A stretch of DNA of 64,000 bases from Bacillota bacterium. Lineage in GTDB: Bacteria > Bacillota > Clostridia > Christensenellales > SZUA-584. The position numbers were made by a program, and so were the translations under genes. The stretch spans positions 49,984 through 113,983 of the forward strand of contig JAEWTW010000031.1 in the NCBI GenBank assembly GCA_023397655.1. The letters are read 5' to 3'. A model generated the notes under the pieces. It was not told where the DNA came from. It searched no databases and saw only the letters and a program-made list of their open reading frames with translations. Within the stretch, counting starts at the first letter, position 1, and each line of letters begins with the position of its first letter. Below, in pieces: positions 1-8,881 of the stretch.

Positions 1-419
1 ATGAACAGCATACCCAGCGTAACGATCATCGCGGGGATTCTCAGCTTTACGACGCAGAAGCCGTTGAAATAGCCGATTGCCATACCGACCAACAGCCCAA
101 GCAGAATGCTCAGCACCACCGGTATGCCCTGTACCAGCGCCAGCGCTGTAACAAGAGAGCTCAAGCCTAGCACTGAGCCGACCGAGAGGTCAAGCCCGCC
201 CGCGATAAACACCAGCGTCATGCCCATGCACATGATACCGTAATATGACGCGGAACGCAGGTTGTTAAATATATTGGAGGCGGAAAGAAAGCTTGGACTG
301 ATCAGTCCAACGGCGATACAGAGAATGATGAAGTAAAAAATGATGATATAACCCCGGCTCGCATGCAGCAACTTCGAACAATAGCTGAGAAAAACGCCCT
401 TTTCTTTCTGACTGTTCAA
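1..419 (-). CDS. Sugar ABC transporter permease (RbsC-like), N-terminal part
   Basis: Membrane subunit of a ribose-type sugar importer, cut by the window edge (about 139 residues visible). It starts at TTG 419 behind a GACAGGAG ribosome site. The visible part has a hydrophobic first helix (GYIIIFYFIILCIAVGLISP), then the family signature GMTLVFIAGGLDLSVGSVLG and, near the edge, IGYFNGFCVVKLRIPAMIVT, the typical RbsC cytoplasmic loop. A promoter and an operator-like inverted repeat lie just upstream, and the LacI-type regulator is the next gene upstream on the same strand. Substrate cannot be told; binding protein and ATPase would lie outside the window. Confidence 0.85.
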   Translation of the reverse strand, partial: MNSQKEKGVFLSYCSKLLHASRGYIIIFYFIILCIAVGLISPSFLSASNIFNNLRSASYYGIMCMGMTLVFIAGGLDLSVGSVLGLSSLVTALALVQGIPVVLSILLGLLVGMAIGYFNGFCVVKLRIPAMIVTLGMLF

Positions 420-479
420 CTTCTTATTCTCCTGTCGTTCTGATTATTTTGTAATAGGATGTCAAAATTTTTATATGTT

Positions 480-495
480 TCGTGCTCGTGCACGA
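480..495. promoter_or_regulatory. Candidate LacI-family operator
   Basis: Inverted repeat TCGTGCTCGTGCACGA (arms TCGTGC/GCACGA, 4-base spacer). It lies just downstream of the -10 of the permease promoter, where a bound repressor would block initiation. The neighbouring LacI-type protein is the obvious candidate ligand; this is inference. Confidence 0.45.
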
Positions 496-509
496 CATTT
501 GATATTGCT

Positions 510-538
510 ATGGTATCACTCCGTTACCTGTGTGTCAA
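510..538 (-). promoter_or_regulatory. Promoter of the sugar transporter operon
   Basis: On the minus strand TTGACA (533-538) is followed after 17 bases by TACCAT (510-515). A perfect -35 and a weak -10 suit a repressed or activated promoter. The rest of the 420-728 gap shows nothing else recognisable. Confidence 0.5.
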
Positions 539-728
539 TTCTTTTTTTGCATTCCACTGCTATTTTATGAAGGGATAATTGGATACTAGATTGGCAGTTT
601 CCATATATCGGGGAAATTAAAACTATTAGTGTGCTGCTTCATGTTTATAAAAATATTGTCTTCATAATATTCCAAATGCATATTACCATTCTGCTGGGCA
701 ATCAAATAATCTTCTTACCCGCTATAGC

Positions 729-1781
729 TCATAACAAACTGTCAAAATTCCTGTAATCAATGTTCTCTTTAACCCGGATATCAATATCCGTGTATATCTT
801 CTTCCTGGGCGGAAGCGTACCAAACGTTAAATACTCATACATGAGCTTCACTGGCAGATAGCCCTGAATATACTCTTTCTGGCCGATGGTGATATCGATT
901 ATGTCCCGCTTGACAGCCTCCACAATGCCGTCCAGCATATCATAGCAGATCATCTTGATGTGGGGCCGTCGTCCCGATTCTTTCAACGCCTGCGCCACAC
1001 CGATGGAACCTTCTCCCGTGACGTACAATGCGGTGATGTTGGGATTTTTTAGCGCTTCCGTTGCCGCGATATATCCGCCTGCATCCGTTTCAATATGGTC
1101 GATCGGATCGATCACCACTGAAATCGGCCTGAGTTTGTTCATCGATTCCTTGAACCCGTTGAAACGCTCCACATGGGCCAGCGTTTTCTTAGTACCGACA
1201 AATGACGCAATTTCCCCATCATACTGCAACAGCAACGACATCAACCGTCCGGCTACATGCCCCGCCTCCAGATGGTTCTGTCCGACAAAGCACAGCCGTT
1301 TGCTGCCGTTGATGTCCGTATTGAATGTAATAACGGGCAGCGATTCCGGAAGACTGTTGATGTAATCGGTTATGAGCGGGCTGTTAATCCCTGCGATAAA
1401 CACACCGTTGATTTCCCTGCCGTTGTCAAGTAATTTGTCCAGGCAGCGGATCTGCTCCGCTGGAGTGATCTCTTGCATGTCGATCTGCGTGAGGTTAACA
1501 CCATGGGATTCGTATTCCCTTTCCGCGTCACGAAACCCGTTGACAATACCGTACCAAAAAGGGTTCCTGATGTCAGTGATGATAAAACCCAGATTCATTG
1601 ATTTCTCTGAACGTTTTAACGCCTGCGCCACGACATTGGGCTTATAATCGATATCGGATAACAATTTTTCGACACGCTCCCTGACATCCGGATCCACCCC
1701 GTATCGATTATGGATAACCCTGTCGACCGTCCCTCTTGACACTCCTGCCAAATCAGCGATCTGTTTTATAGTATATTTCAT
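729..1781 (-). CDS. LacI-family transcriptional regulator
   Basis: DNA-binding regulator of about 350 residues. An N-terminal LacI helix-turn-helix (TIKQIADLAGVSRGTVDRVIHN) and hinge are followed by a periplasmic-binding-protein-like effector domain (GFIITDIRNPFWYGIVNGF onward), the class that usually senses sugars. ATG 1781 is preferred over in-frame TTG 1787; neither has a strong ribosome site. The gene lies directly upstream of a sugar permease on the same strand, so local control of that transporter is likely. Effector unknown. Confidence 0.9.
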   Translation of the reverse strand: MKYTIKQIADLAGVSRGTVDRVIHNRYGVDPDVRERVEKLLSDIDYKPNVVAQALKRSEKSMNLGFIITDIRNPFWYGIVNGFRDAEREYESHGVNLTQIDMQEITPAEQIRCLDKLLDNGREINGVFIAGINSPLITDYINSLPESLPVITFNTDINGSKRLCFVGQNHLEAGHVAGRLMSLLLQYDGEIASFVGTKKTLAHVERFNGFKESMNKLRPISVVIDPIDHIETDAGGYIAATEALKNPNITALYVTGEGSIGVAQALKESGRRPHIKMICYDMLDGIVEAVKRDIIDITIGQKEYIQGYLPVKLMYEYLTFGTLPPRKKIYTDIDIRVKENIDYRNFDSLL

Positions 1782-1787
1782 AATCAA

Positions 1788-2110
1788 ATGCTTTCTGTAG
1801 TAATTAAATAGTTAATTAAGCGGAGGTAATTATCTCCAAATGGATGCTATCAGCTATTTATACATGCTATCAACCTTCAGTCTCTCCGTCAAGCATATCT
1901 TATTATGCATTAATGTGGTTGCATCATCGTGTTCCGTCCTTCAGTTAATGGTTGAAGCTGAAAGTTGGCGTTAATCCTGAAAGGTTCTTCGCCAACAATA
2001 AAAAAGGGGCAGTTCACTACTCCTCACCATGCCTGTTCAATTTCTTGGGTTGGAACTTATCCTTCGCCTTCCGTCACGCTGGTCTTATTGCGCAGTAAGT
2101 TGTAAACTCA
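1788..2110. other. Intergenic stretch, no gene seen
   Basis: No convincing coding frame, RNA gene or terminator was found between the regulator gene and the RHS remnant. It may contain further decayed sequence. Confidence 0.4.
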
Positions 2111-2706
2111 CTGTGTATGTATATTCACACCAGCTGGGTCAATAATTGTTTCAACCTGTTGTCCCAGCGCATTATACTCAGCTTCCGAACCCAATCCGCG
2201 TTATCCGTCACCTGTATGCAATTGCCGATGGCGTCATCCTAGTATTGTGTTGTGGGAATCTCGCTTGTTCCGTTAGACACGCTTGTTTTCACAAGCCGCC
2301 GAGTTTTATCGTAATACTCAATGGTTTGAACGCCTGCCCCATCAGTTTGGCCACTTTCTTCGCATCGTTTCCACCGCTGCTGTCGCTGTTCCATTTCAGA
2401 TATTGTATGCTACCGGTGTTATCCGGATATGATGCGCCGGCCATGCGGTTAAGGTCATCAATATATGTACCCACTTTAAATCCCACCTGGTCTGTTATTC
2501 TCTCCACATTGCCCACAAGGTCATATTTTTTACCGCTCGTTGCTTCCGTCAGGTAAATCAGCTCCGCTTTCCGGTCCAGTCTATCTTAAAATGTGGTAGC
2601 GCTGTTGTTCATGGCGTCTGTGACTATAACGCGCATGAAGTATCCGACTTCGTCAAAGTCATAGTTCAAGGCATAGATGGCGTTGTCATTGAGCAGGCAC
2701 TGCCAT
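2111..2706 (-). pseudogene. RHS/YD-repeat protein remnant
   Basis: Pieces of YD-repeat protein can be read on the minus strand in shifting frames: NDNAIYALNYDFDEVGYFMR, then a stop, KKYDLVGNVERITDQVGFKV, EYYDKTRRLVKTSVSNGTSE, DDAIGNCIQVTDNADWV and EYNALGQQVETIIDPAGVNI. These match the alternating Y-D-x-x-G-N/L pattern of RHS proteins. At least one internal stop and two frameshifts separate them and there is no start or signal peptide, so this is a decayed fragment of a large wall-associated or toxin-delivery protein. Confidence 0.75.
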
Positions 2707-2775
2707 GCGCCCTTCGTTGGCGACTAATGGACCCTTATGATGCAAATGCCACATTGCTCTATGGTGGGCCGCTCG

Positions 2776-3930
2776 TCAAACATGACACTTCAGCTTAGTT
2801 CTTCTCTTCTCTGCAAGCTCATTTGCATCGCTGATTATCTTCAAGCCCATTATCATTGCCTTTTCTACCAGTAGTTTATTCTTTGCATTGATCTCGCCGT
2901 AGCTTGACAAGCAGTTGATCACCGTAACACATGACGCCATACGCGCTATCGCGGTCTCCAGCGTCTCGTCGCTGATGGTCATAAAGCTGCGCTCGCTGAC
3001 GACTTCGGCGGCAAGGTCTTTAGCCAGCTGATAGTCGATGTCGTTTTCATGTAGTACGCCGGTTATAAACGGCAGGCTTTTCTTTTGCAGTGCGCGGAAT
3101 GTCTCGATGCCTGTGCCACCGCCGGCAATTACAAAAATCTTTGGCTCACCGGACGGCTTCGCCATCTCTACGCTTCCGAACACGGGATTATAGCTTCCAT
3201 TTGTCATGTCATATAGAGCGTGTATCAGTTCTTTTATAAATATCTCTTTCGGCGAGCCATAATGCGCGATGTATTCACCCTTGACGCACATCACAATGTC
3301 CGAAATCTTCTGCGCCAGATCCAGTTCATGCATGGACATGATCACCGCGATGCGGCGCGTCTTCACCATATACCTTAATATATCGAGCAACTCCAGTTGA
3401 TAACGAATATCGAGAAACGACGTTGGTTCGTCCAGAACAATGATTTGCGGTTCCTGACAAATAGCCCGTGCCAGCAGCACCCGCTGACGCTGTCCGTCAC
3501 TGATGCGTGTAAAATCTCTGTCGCGGAGGTCCAAGATATCTACCATCTCCATGGCTTCTCTGGTTTTCTCTTTGTCCAGACCAGAGAGTATCCCCAGTCT
3601 GCCCGTATACGGATATCGCCCTGTCGCTACCACGTCCTCGCAGGTCATCAGCTCTGTCTTCAGTCTTTCGGTCAATACCACAGCCACCTTATACGACAGG
3701 TCTTTGTTGGTCATGTCGTCCATGGAGTGGTTATCGATATAGACAGCGCCATAAAGGCTCTTCAGATGTTTGGTAACGCTCTTTAATATCGTGGTTTTAC
3801 CGGACCCGTTTGGCCCAATCAGCGTCAGTATCTGCCCTTGATTAAGCTGCATCCTGATGTTTCTGATTAGTGGCTTCCCGTCGTATCCCACGGTCAGCTG
3901 GTCTGTGTAGAAATAATACTGCCCGCTCAT
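2776..3930 (-). CDS. BtuD/FecE-type ABC ATPase with extra C-terminal domain
   Basis: Cytoplasmic ATPase of a corrinoid/iron-chelate-class importer. Residues 1 to about 250 are a complete ABC domain: Walker A GPNGSGKTT, signature ISDGQRQR, Walker B IIVLDEPTSFLD, switch histidine in MSMHELD. About 130 further residues follow, with a glycine-rich IFVIAGGGTGIETFR start resembling a nucleotide- or tetrapyrrole-binding Rossmann-like fold; usual FecE proteins stop near 260. The start overlaps the permease stop (ATGA). Last gene of the riboswitch-controlled operon. Role of the extra domain unknown. Confidence 0.88.
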   Translation of the reverse strand: MSGQYYFYTDQLTVGYDGKPLIRNIRMQLNQGQILTLIGPNGSGKTTILKSVTKHLKSLYGAVYIDNHSMDDMTNKDLSYKVAVVLTERLKTELMTCEDVVATGRYPYTGRLGILSGLDKEKTREAMEMVDILDLRDRDFTRISDGQRQRVLLARAICQEPQIIVLDEPTSFLDIRYQLELLDILRYMVKTRRIAVIMSMHELDLAQKISDIVMCVKGEYIAHYGSPKEIFIKELIHALYDMTNGSYNPVFGSVEMAKPSGEPKIFVIAGGGTGIETFRALQKKSLPFITGVLHENDIDYQLAKDLAAEVVSERSFMTISDETLETAIARMASCVTVINCLSSYGEINAKNKLLVEKAMIMGLKIISDANELAEKRRTKLKCHV

Positions 3931-4958
3931 ACGCCGCTCCTCTTCCGCCTTTTCATCATGACGTATATGACTACCGGCGCGCCAAAGACCGCTGTCACCG
4001 AGCTGATGCTTAGCTCCGTAGGCGCAAACACCGTGCGCGCCAACAGATCACACCCCAGGCAGAAGATCGCGCCTCCCAGAAAACATGCCGGTATCACAAT
4101 GATGGGTTTAGCAGTTTTGAGAGCAGCCTTGACCAGATGCGGTACCGCGATGCCCACAAATGAAATCGGCCCGGCAAAGGCGGTCACACAAGCGGACAGC
4201 AGACTTGAAAGAAGTATCAGTGCCACACGAAACACCTTGATGTTGACGCCCATGTTCTGCGCGTAGCTTTCGCCCAGCTGATACGCCCCAATAGGCTTGG
4301 ACATGAGAAACACGACAACGGATGTTACCAGCACCACGATCGCCATTACGCCGATATCGTCCCACGCGATACCCGAGAAGCTGCCGCGTGACCAGTTGTG
4401 CAGATTGACAATGTTGGCATCGTCGGCGAAGGTGATCAAAAAGTCGGTGATGGCCGAACATATATAGCCGATCATCACGCCTGCGACGATAAGCATGGAC
4501 ATTCTGTGCACCCGCCTCGCCATCAGCAGCACAAAGCCCATCGATATCAGCGCTCCAACGAACGCAGCCAGTATGAGTACCGCGGAGCTAGCCGCTTGGT
4601 ACGCCCCGAATACCGAGATCATCACGATAGCCACAGTCAGCTTGGCGCCGGAGGAAATGCCCATCACGTAAGGCCCGGCAATGGGGTTGTTGAAAAAGGT
4701 CTGCAGCAAAAAACCGGAAAGCGCCAACCCGCCGCCCAATATCACCCCCGCGATCAGCCTCGGCAGGCGGATCAGCCAAATGATCCGGTCGTTTGTTGAT
4801 TCGCCGCCGTGACGGATAATCGCTCTCCATGTATCCCCCAGCGAGACGGCAAAGCTGCCGATACAGATATTCAGAACAATCAACACCAGCAGCAATACAA
4901 CCAATATAATAAACGTCATTGCGATTCTGGATCGCCTTTTTGTCTGTTCCGTTATCAT
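3927..4958 (-). CDS. BtuC/FecD-type ABC transporter permease
   Basis: FecCD-family integral membrane permease of 343 residues, the usual length, with about ten hydrophobic segments. Typical motifs are IRLPRLIAGVILGGGLALSG, the NPIAGPYVMGISSGA loop, and GPISFVGIAVPHLVK near the C-terminus (ATPase contact). It sits between binding protein and ATPase, separated from the former by a few bases, so translation is probably coupled. Substrate inferred as a corrinoid or other cobalt/iron tetrapyrrole from the riboswitch and the CbiK neighbour; family alone also allows iron-siderophore or heme. Confidence 0.9.
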   Translation of the reverse strand: MITEQTKRRSRIAMTFIILVVLLLVLIVLNICIGSFAVSLGDTWRAIIRHGGESTNDRIIWLIRLPRLIAGVILGGGLALSGFLLQTFFNNPIAGPYVMGISSGAKLTVAIVMISVFGAYQAASSAVLILAAFVGALISMGFVLLMARRVHRMSMLIVAGVMIGYICSAITDFLITFADDANIVNLHNWSRGSFSGIAWDDIGVMAIVVLVTSVVVFLMSKPIGAYQLGESYAQNMGVNIKVFRVALILLSSLLSACVTAFAGPISFVGIAVPHLVKAALKTAKPIIVIPACFLGGAIFCLGCDLLARTVFAPTELSISSVTAVFGAPVVIYVMMKRRKRSGV

Positions 4959-4961
4959 TCC

Positions 4962-6116
4962 TTATTGCAGTTTGAACAAAAAGTTCAGTTCCGTAAGATC
5001 ATCGCCGGATACCAGCATTTGATGAATATCCGATATCATCAGTCCCAGCTGCGTGGTCTCCTGATACAGGTTCTGGCTTGTACACCATACATCTTCGTTT
5101 TTAACAGCCTTAAAATCCGCCAGCAGCTTATTCTTAGAAATCAGCTCATCAAGGGAGGAAACGCCGCCGTCTATCGTGCTGTTATAGATGATGAAATCCG
5201 CGTCCTTTGCCGCGGCATAGAACTCCTCCATTTCAAGTGTCACGGTAGAGGTGGCTTTCTCCGGGTCTCCCAGATTGTCGAATATATAGTGGCCCCCGGC
5301 CAGCTCGATCATTTTGGTTACATAATCTCCCGATTTACGGGCGATAGCCGATCCTGATGAGCTGATATAGAAGAACGCCACCGTCTTGCCCGTATCCTCA
5401 AGGCCTGCTACGGCGTTCATGTAAGCGACCTGCTCTTCGAACAGGCCGGCCGCCTCATTCTCCTTGTTCAGCAGCGCTGCGTATAACTTCATCCATTCCG
5501 TACGCCCCAGCGGATGCTTCTCATAGCTGGACTGCTCCACCAGCACCGGAATACCCAGCTCCTCAAGCTTTTCCTTCACCTCCGGTGTGTGGTTAATCAT
5601 CGTGGACTCGATTGCCAGCTTGCAGCCGTTTGCCAGTATCAGCTCATAATCCGGCTTACTGTACTTTCCGGCATATAGGATGTCGCCATCTTCCATTGCC
5701 TCTTTTGCGTTTTCAATGTACCACCCATCCGCGTCCGTTCCAGACATGACAATGCTAGACAGCGAGTCCAGTGCATCGAACAGGCACATGGCGGAGGTTG
5801 CAACGAGATAGATATGATTGATGGGCTGTTTGAGTATGACGATATCCGAATCGATGTCTTCAGGTACCGCGGCGTTTTCGGGAACCAATAGAAACCGGCT
5901 GCCATCCGCAATGGAAATCAGTTTATATCCGTCGGCGTAATAGTCCACGCTGAAGTTTTGTGCGTACTTTAGCTCCATGCTGGATTCAGGCTGCCATCCG
6001 TTGCCCAACCCAGTGCTGTTCGTCACGCCAGCTATCGGCATGGTACCGGAGCACCCCGCCAATAACCCCAGAATTATTAGAGTGCAAATATACGCGGCCG
6101 CACGCTTCGTTTTCAT
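4962..6116 (-). CDS. BtuF/FepB-like substrate-binding lipoprotein
   Basis: Extracytoplasmic binding protein of about 384 residues for the adjacent BtuCD-like transporter. The lipobox is LLAGC. The two-lobe TroA/BtuF fold is suggested by INHIYLVATSAMCLFDALDS, DYELILANGCKLAIESTMIN and ELGIPVLVEQSSYEKHPLGR. Start ATG 6116 gives a normal signal peptide; ATG 6131 is also in frame and would overlap the previous gene. Ligand unknown; riboswitch control suggests a corrinoid. Confidence 0.85.
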   Translation of the reverse strand: MKTKRAAAYICTLIILGLLAGCSGTMPIAGVTNSTGLGNGWQPESSMELKYAQNFSVDYYADGYKLISIADGSRFLLVPENAAVPEDIDSDIVILKQPINHIYLVATSAMCLFDALDSLSSIVMSGTDADGWYIENAKEAMEDGDILYAGKYSKPDYELILANGCKLAIESTMINHTPEVKEKLEELGIPVLVEQSSYEKHPLGRTEWMKLYAALLNKENEAAGLFEEQVAYMNAVAGLEDTGKTVAFFYISSSGSAIARKSGDYVTKMIELAGGHYIFDNLGDPEKATSTVTLEMEEFYAAAKDADFIIYNSTIDGGVSSLDELISKNKLLADFKAVKNEDVWCTSQNLYQETTQLGLMISDIHQMLVSGDDLTELNFLFKLQ

Positions 6117-6120
6117 AAGC

Positions 6121-6621
6121 TTATGCTTCATCCTCAGATTTCGGTTTATGTTTCCGTTTCAGCAGTATAACCATCAGTACGACGACAGCAACCACAGCGA
6201 CGGCAATTATTACAATAGTTGAATCTACGCCAGCCGCTTTCAGGGTGGACGAAACAAAACGCAGCGTATAGTCGATGATGTGCGGCTCGCTCATCGCGGT
6301 GGTCTCCGCGCTGACCGCAATGTCCACGTCAAGCGCGGCTATGGGTACCTCGAATGCGGAATTGCCGCTGGTGTTGATCGGCAGATATTTCGTCCCGTCT
6401 ACAATCATAAAATCGTAGTGTGGGCTGCTCCATACAATCCAAGCTGTCATCGCGCCGTCCGCAACGGTTATTTTCGCGGGAGACGAAATGCTGGCCCGAC
6501 CGGAACCACCGTCGAGCATCACTTGTGCGGTGTATTGTCCGTCCTGCAGCGCACCATCGTTCGCTGAACAGGCGGAAAGCGCCAACAGCAGTAAAAGCGA
6601 AAAGGCCAGAAGCTTTTTCAT
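6121..6621 (-). CDS. Small lipoprotein with C-terminal membrane anchor
   Basis: 166-residue exported protein: signal peptide with lipobox ALSAC, a beta-rich central domain (DGQYTAQVMLDGGSGRASIS, AWIVWSSPHYDFMIVDGTKY) and a C-terminal hydrophobic helix followed by KRKHKPKSEDEA. Layout and spacing of the conserved Y/W residues recall small NEAT-like tetrapyrrole-binding domains, but no signature is certain. Start 6621 has an AGAGGA site. Its position between an exported chelatase and an ABC importer suggests a surface relay or receptor for the transported ligand (inference). Confidence 0.7.
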   Translation of the reverse strand: MKKLLAFSLLLLLALSACSANDGALQDGQYTAQVMLDGGSGRASISSPAKITVADGAMTAWIVWSSPHYDFMIVDGTKYLPINTSGNSAFEVPIAALDVDIAVSAETTAMSEPHIIDYTLRFVSSTLKAAGVDSTIVIIAVAVVAVVVLMVILLKRKHKPKSEDEA

Positions 6622-6642
6622 ATAGTATCCTCTCGGAATGCG

Positions 6643-6685
6643 CAGATACTGTACGCACGACACAATGTCACGCGTACAGTATCTG
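6643..6685. repeat. Perfect 14-base inverted repeat between lipoprotein genes
   Basis: Arms CAGATACTGTACGC and GCGTACAGTATCTG with a 15-base loop, between two co-transcribed genes. There is no U-run, so this is more likely an RNA processing or stability hairpin than a terminator. Confidence 0.6.
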
Positions 6686-6699
6686 TCAGGTGTTTTGTT

Positions 6700-7170
6700 T
6701 TATTCAGCAGGAATGGGATTGGACACCGAGACCGTATGGTCGTACCACGTGCCCTTTGTCCCCAAAAGTGCCACGGCGAAATCTTCGTCAATAGCGGGAA
6801 CAGGAATATCAAAACCGTATACATCCTCTGTCGCTCCGTCGCTGTAGGTGACGCTGTCTATGGTAGGTTCCAGCAGCGCGGCACCATCCTGTTGCGCGTC
6901 TTCTGCGGTACCGGAAAACAGATTGACGATCTTCTTCGACACCAGGCTGACGTGAATGGTCATCTTTCCATTTTCCACTTTCAGAATACCCTTGCCGTCA
7001 TTGGCTTCGTTCACATGGAACATACTGCTGTCAGTAATAAAATCCGCGCTGTAAACGCCGTCAGCAAGCGCCGCACGCGGTGCTGCATCCCCGCCCGTGT
7101 TTCCGCAGCCGGCCAATGCCACGATCATCACGATGGCGACAAATAACAGAACGATCCGTTTTGCTTTCAT
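6700..7170 (-). CDS. Small secreted lipoprotein, related to the next gene
   Basis: 156-residue lipoprotein (signal peptide, lipobox ALAGC) with one beta-rich domain: DGVYSADFITDSSMFHVNEA, KMTIHVSLVSKKIVNLFSGT, TKGTWYDHTVSVSNP. The opening DGxYxA element also begins the domain of the protein encoded just downstream, so both likely belong to one family, but this one lacks a membrane anchor. Start 7170 has an AAGGA site. Probably an extracytoplasmic ligand carrier working with the importer; ligand not shown. Confidence 0.7.
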   Translation of the reverse strand: MKAKRIVLLFVAIVMIVALAGCGNTGGDAAPRAALADGVYSADFITDSSMFHVNEANDGKGILKVENGKMTIHVSLVSKKIVNLFSGTAEDAQQDGAALLEPTIDSVTYSDGATEDVYGFDIPVPAIDEDFAVALLGTKGTWYDHTVSVSNPIPAE

Positions 7171-7191
7171 ATGCATTTCCTTTACTTTTTC

Positions 7192-8364
7192 TTATTTGAT
7201 GACTGCCGCGGCGTGCGCGACATATATCTTCTGGACGTCAGCTATCCCGCCGAGACCTGCGATCTGACAGTCGATGCTGTCGAATTTTTCGGCAGCGGTG
7301 AACATACTCTCCCATGACTCGGCGTCATCGCCAGCCATATCATTGTTGGCATGGTCACCGGCCACCACCATCAGCGGGCGGAGGATTGCTTTCCTATATC
7401 CGGCGACGTGGGCCGCCTCAATCACTGCCTCACAGGAGGTATCCTCGCCGCCCTCCACCGTGCCGATGAACACGTTATCATAACCCAGCGCCTGCATCTG
7501 GGCTTGCATCTGAGCGTAGGTCACATTAGCAGTGTGATGGGTACCATGCCCCATGAATACGAACGCGACGCCGTCAGCGTTGGCCGCTTCAAGGCTATCA
7601 TACCCAGACTCGGACACAGCCTCAGCTGTGATGGCTACGGCGACGCTTTCCTTGTCAGCGTTGATGACCGTTGCGTCGGCACCGACCTCTCCCAGCAGCG
7701 GCTCGGAAATCGCTACGGACTCAAACTTATCCCAATATTCATCCAGCACCGCAACAAGTTCGTCATACTCCGCGCCGTGCATCAAATGGGTGGGCTGTAC
7801 CACGAGGTTTTTGACACCGTTCGCAACCGCGCGTTCCAGCGCCTGCTGCACGTTGTCAATCTTCACACCTTCGCGGGCTTGAATGTGATTGATGATGATC
7901 TGTGCGGTAAAGGCTCTTCTGACCGACCAGTCCGGATAAGCAGCCTGCAGCGCCTTCTCGATACCACCGATATCCTCAGCGCGGCTGCCGTTGAAGGAAG
8001 TGCCGAAGCTCACGACCAGCAGTTCATTCTCACCGATGTCATCCGCGTTCAGAGGATCATCCAGTGAGGCGTCGCCGGTATCTCTGCCGAAGTAATCCGG
8101 GTCAGCGTTTTCGCCCGCGACTAACTCCTTTTGAGCGTCCGTCAACGCGTCCCACGCGGTCTTCGCCGCCGCGCACTGCGCATCTGTCTCATCGGTACGT
8201 TCCTGCACGTAGATAGCGTCGATCAAAGCCGCCGCGTTATCCGCAGCCTCCTGGTCGGTTGTTTCAGAAGATCCCGTCTCTTCGGCAGCAGGCTGCGCGC
8301 CGCAGCCCGCAAAAGCCATGCAGAGCATCGCCGCCGCAACCACGATGATGATACCTTTCTTCAT
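7192..8364 (-). CDS. cbiK: Exported CbiK-type sirohydrochlorin cobaltochelatase
   Basis: 390-residue chelatase-family protein that in cytoplasmic homologues inserts cobalt into sirohydrochlorin. It carries a signal peptide and lipobox (AFAGC), then an extra helical segment of about 80 residues, then the CbiK catalytic region: ELLVVSFGTSFNGSR, the histidine motif VQPTHLMHG, MGHGTHHTAN and VVAGDHANNDMAG. Start 8364 is set by an AGGAGGG site. First gene after the leftward riboswitch. Export would place metal insertion outside the membrane; periplasmic CbiK homologues are known in Desulfovibrio-type bacteria. Metal and substrate here are not proven. Confidence 0.88.
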   Translation of the reverse strand: MKKGIIIVVAAAMLCMAFAGCGAQPAAEETGSSETTDQEAADNAAALIDAIYVQERTDETDAQCAAAKTAWDALTDAQKELVAGENADPDYFGRDTGDASLDDPLNADDIGENELLVVSFGTSFNGSRAEDIGGIEKALQAAYPDWSVRRAFTAQIIINHIQAREGVKIDNVQQALERAVANGVKNLVVQPTHLMHGAEYDELVAVLDEYWDKFESVAISEPLLGEVGADATVINADKESVAVAITAEAVSESGYDSLEAANADGVAFVFMGHGTHHTANVTYAQMQAQMQALGYDNVFIGTVEGGEDTSCEAVIEAAHVAGYRKAILRPLMVVAGDHANNDMAGDDAESWESMFTAAEKFDSIDCQIAGLGGIADVQKIYVAHAAAVIK

Positions 8365-8445
8365 TTGTTTCCCTCCTATATGTTTTATGCCCTTATATTG
8401 CCGCAATGCGGTATGCAAGGCTCATGTTCATCGGGCTGCATTCTC

Positions 8446-8481
8446 AAACAAAAAACACGTCCTCTTTCCAGAGAGAACGTG
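8446..8481 (-). terminator. Riboswitch-linked intrinsic terminator
   Basis: Minus-strand hairpin (arms CACGT-CTCT/AGAG-ACGTG) followed by TGTTTTTTGTTTG. It lies between the leftward cobalamin aptamer and cbiK, so it is the likely expression platform: B12 binding should favour termination. Confidence 0.75.
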
Positions 8482-8554
8482 CTACAATCAAAACAAACAT
8501 GCAAAACATGCTGTCGTCGCGCTTCTCCAGGGTTCATAGAGTTACAGCAACCTC

Positions 8555-8706
8555 ACGAATAAATCGTGACAGATAGGTAAAGTGATCTGGCTTAAAGCGC
8601 AAGGCTTATCACAGTTATGTCCCTAGCGCAGGATTTGCACCTGCTTCCCTTTATTTCGTCCGGCATGCAAGATGCCGTGACAGTCGCTATCCGCGATATT
8701 CAATTG
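8555..8706 (-). ncRNA. Cobalamin riboswitch (leftward)
   Basis: The minus strand reads GGGAAGCAGGTGCAAATCCT, then GCGCTAGGGACATAACTGTGA, the conserved B12-aptamer core, and later AAGCCAGATCACTTTACC, equivalent to the conserved 3' box. A CACGA/TCGTG hairpin closes the 3' part. The GGGACATAACTGT segment is shorter than in the rightward copy, so this is a compact variant. It should repress the chelatase/transporter operon when B12 is plentiful. Confidence 0.85.
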
Positions 8707-8711
8707 CGCTT

Positions 8712-8740
8712 ATACTATAACAAATTTTTAAGTTTGTCTA
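8712..8740 (-). promoter_or_regulatory. Promoter of cbiK/transport operon
   Basis: Minus strand TAGACA (8735-8740), 17-base spacer, TAGTAT (8712-8717), placing the transcript start just ahead of the aptamer. Confidence 0.65.
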
Positions 8741-8881
8741 TGATAAAAAAGCTGCACATTTTGTAAAATACCACTTTTATCTTGTTTAACGGTATATTTC
8801 TTTTCCCTTTTCGCTGTATCCAATGTTCTAAAATTCAGACTTATCAGAAAACGCAGATGAAACATATTTCTAAAGTGATCG

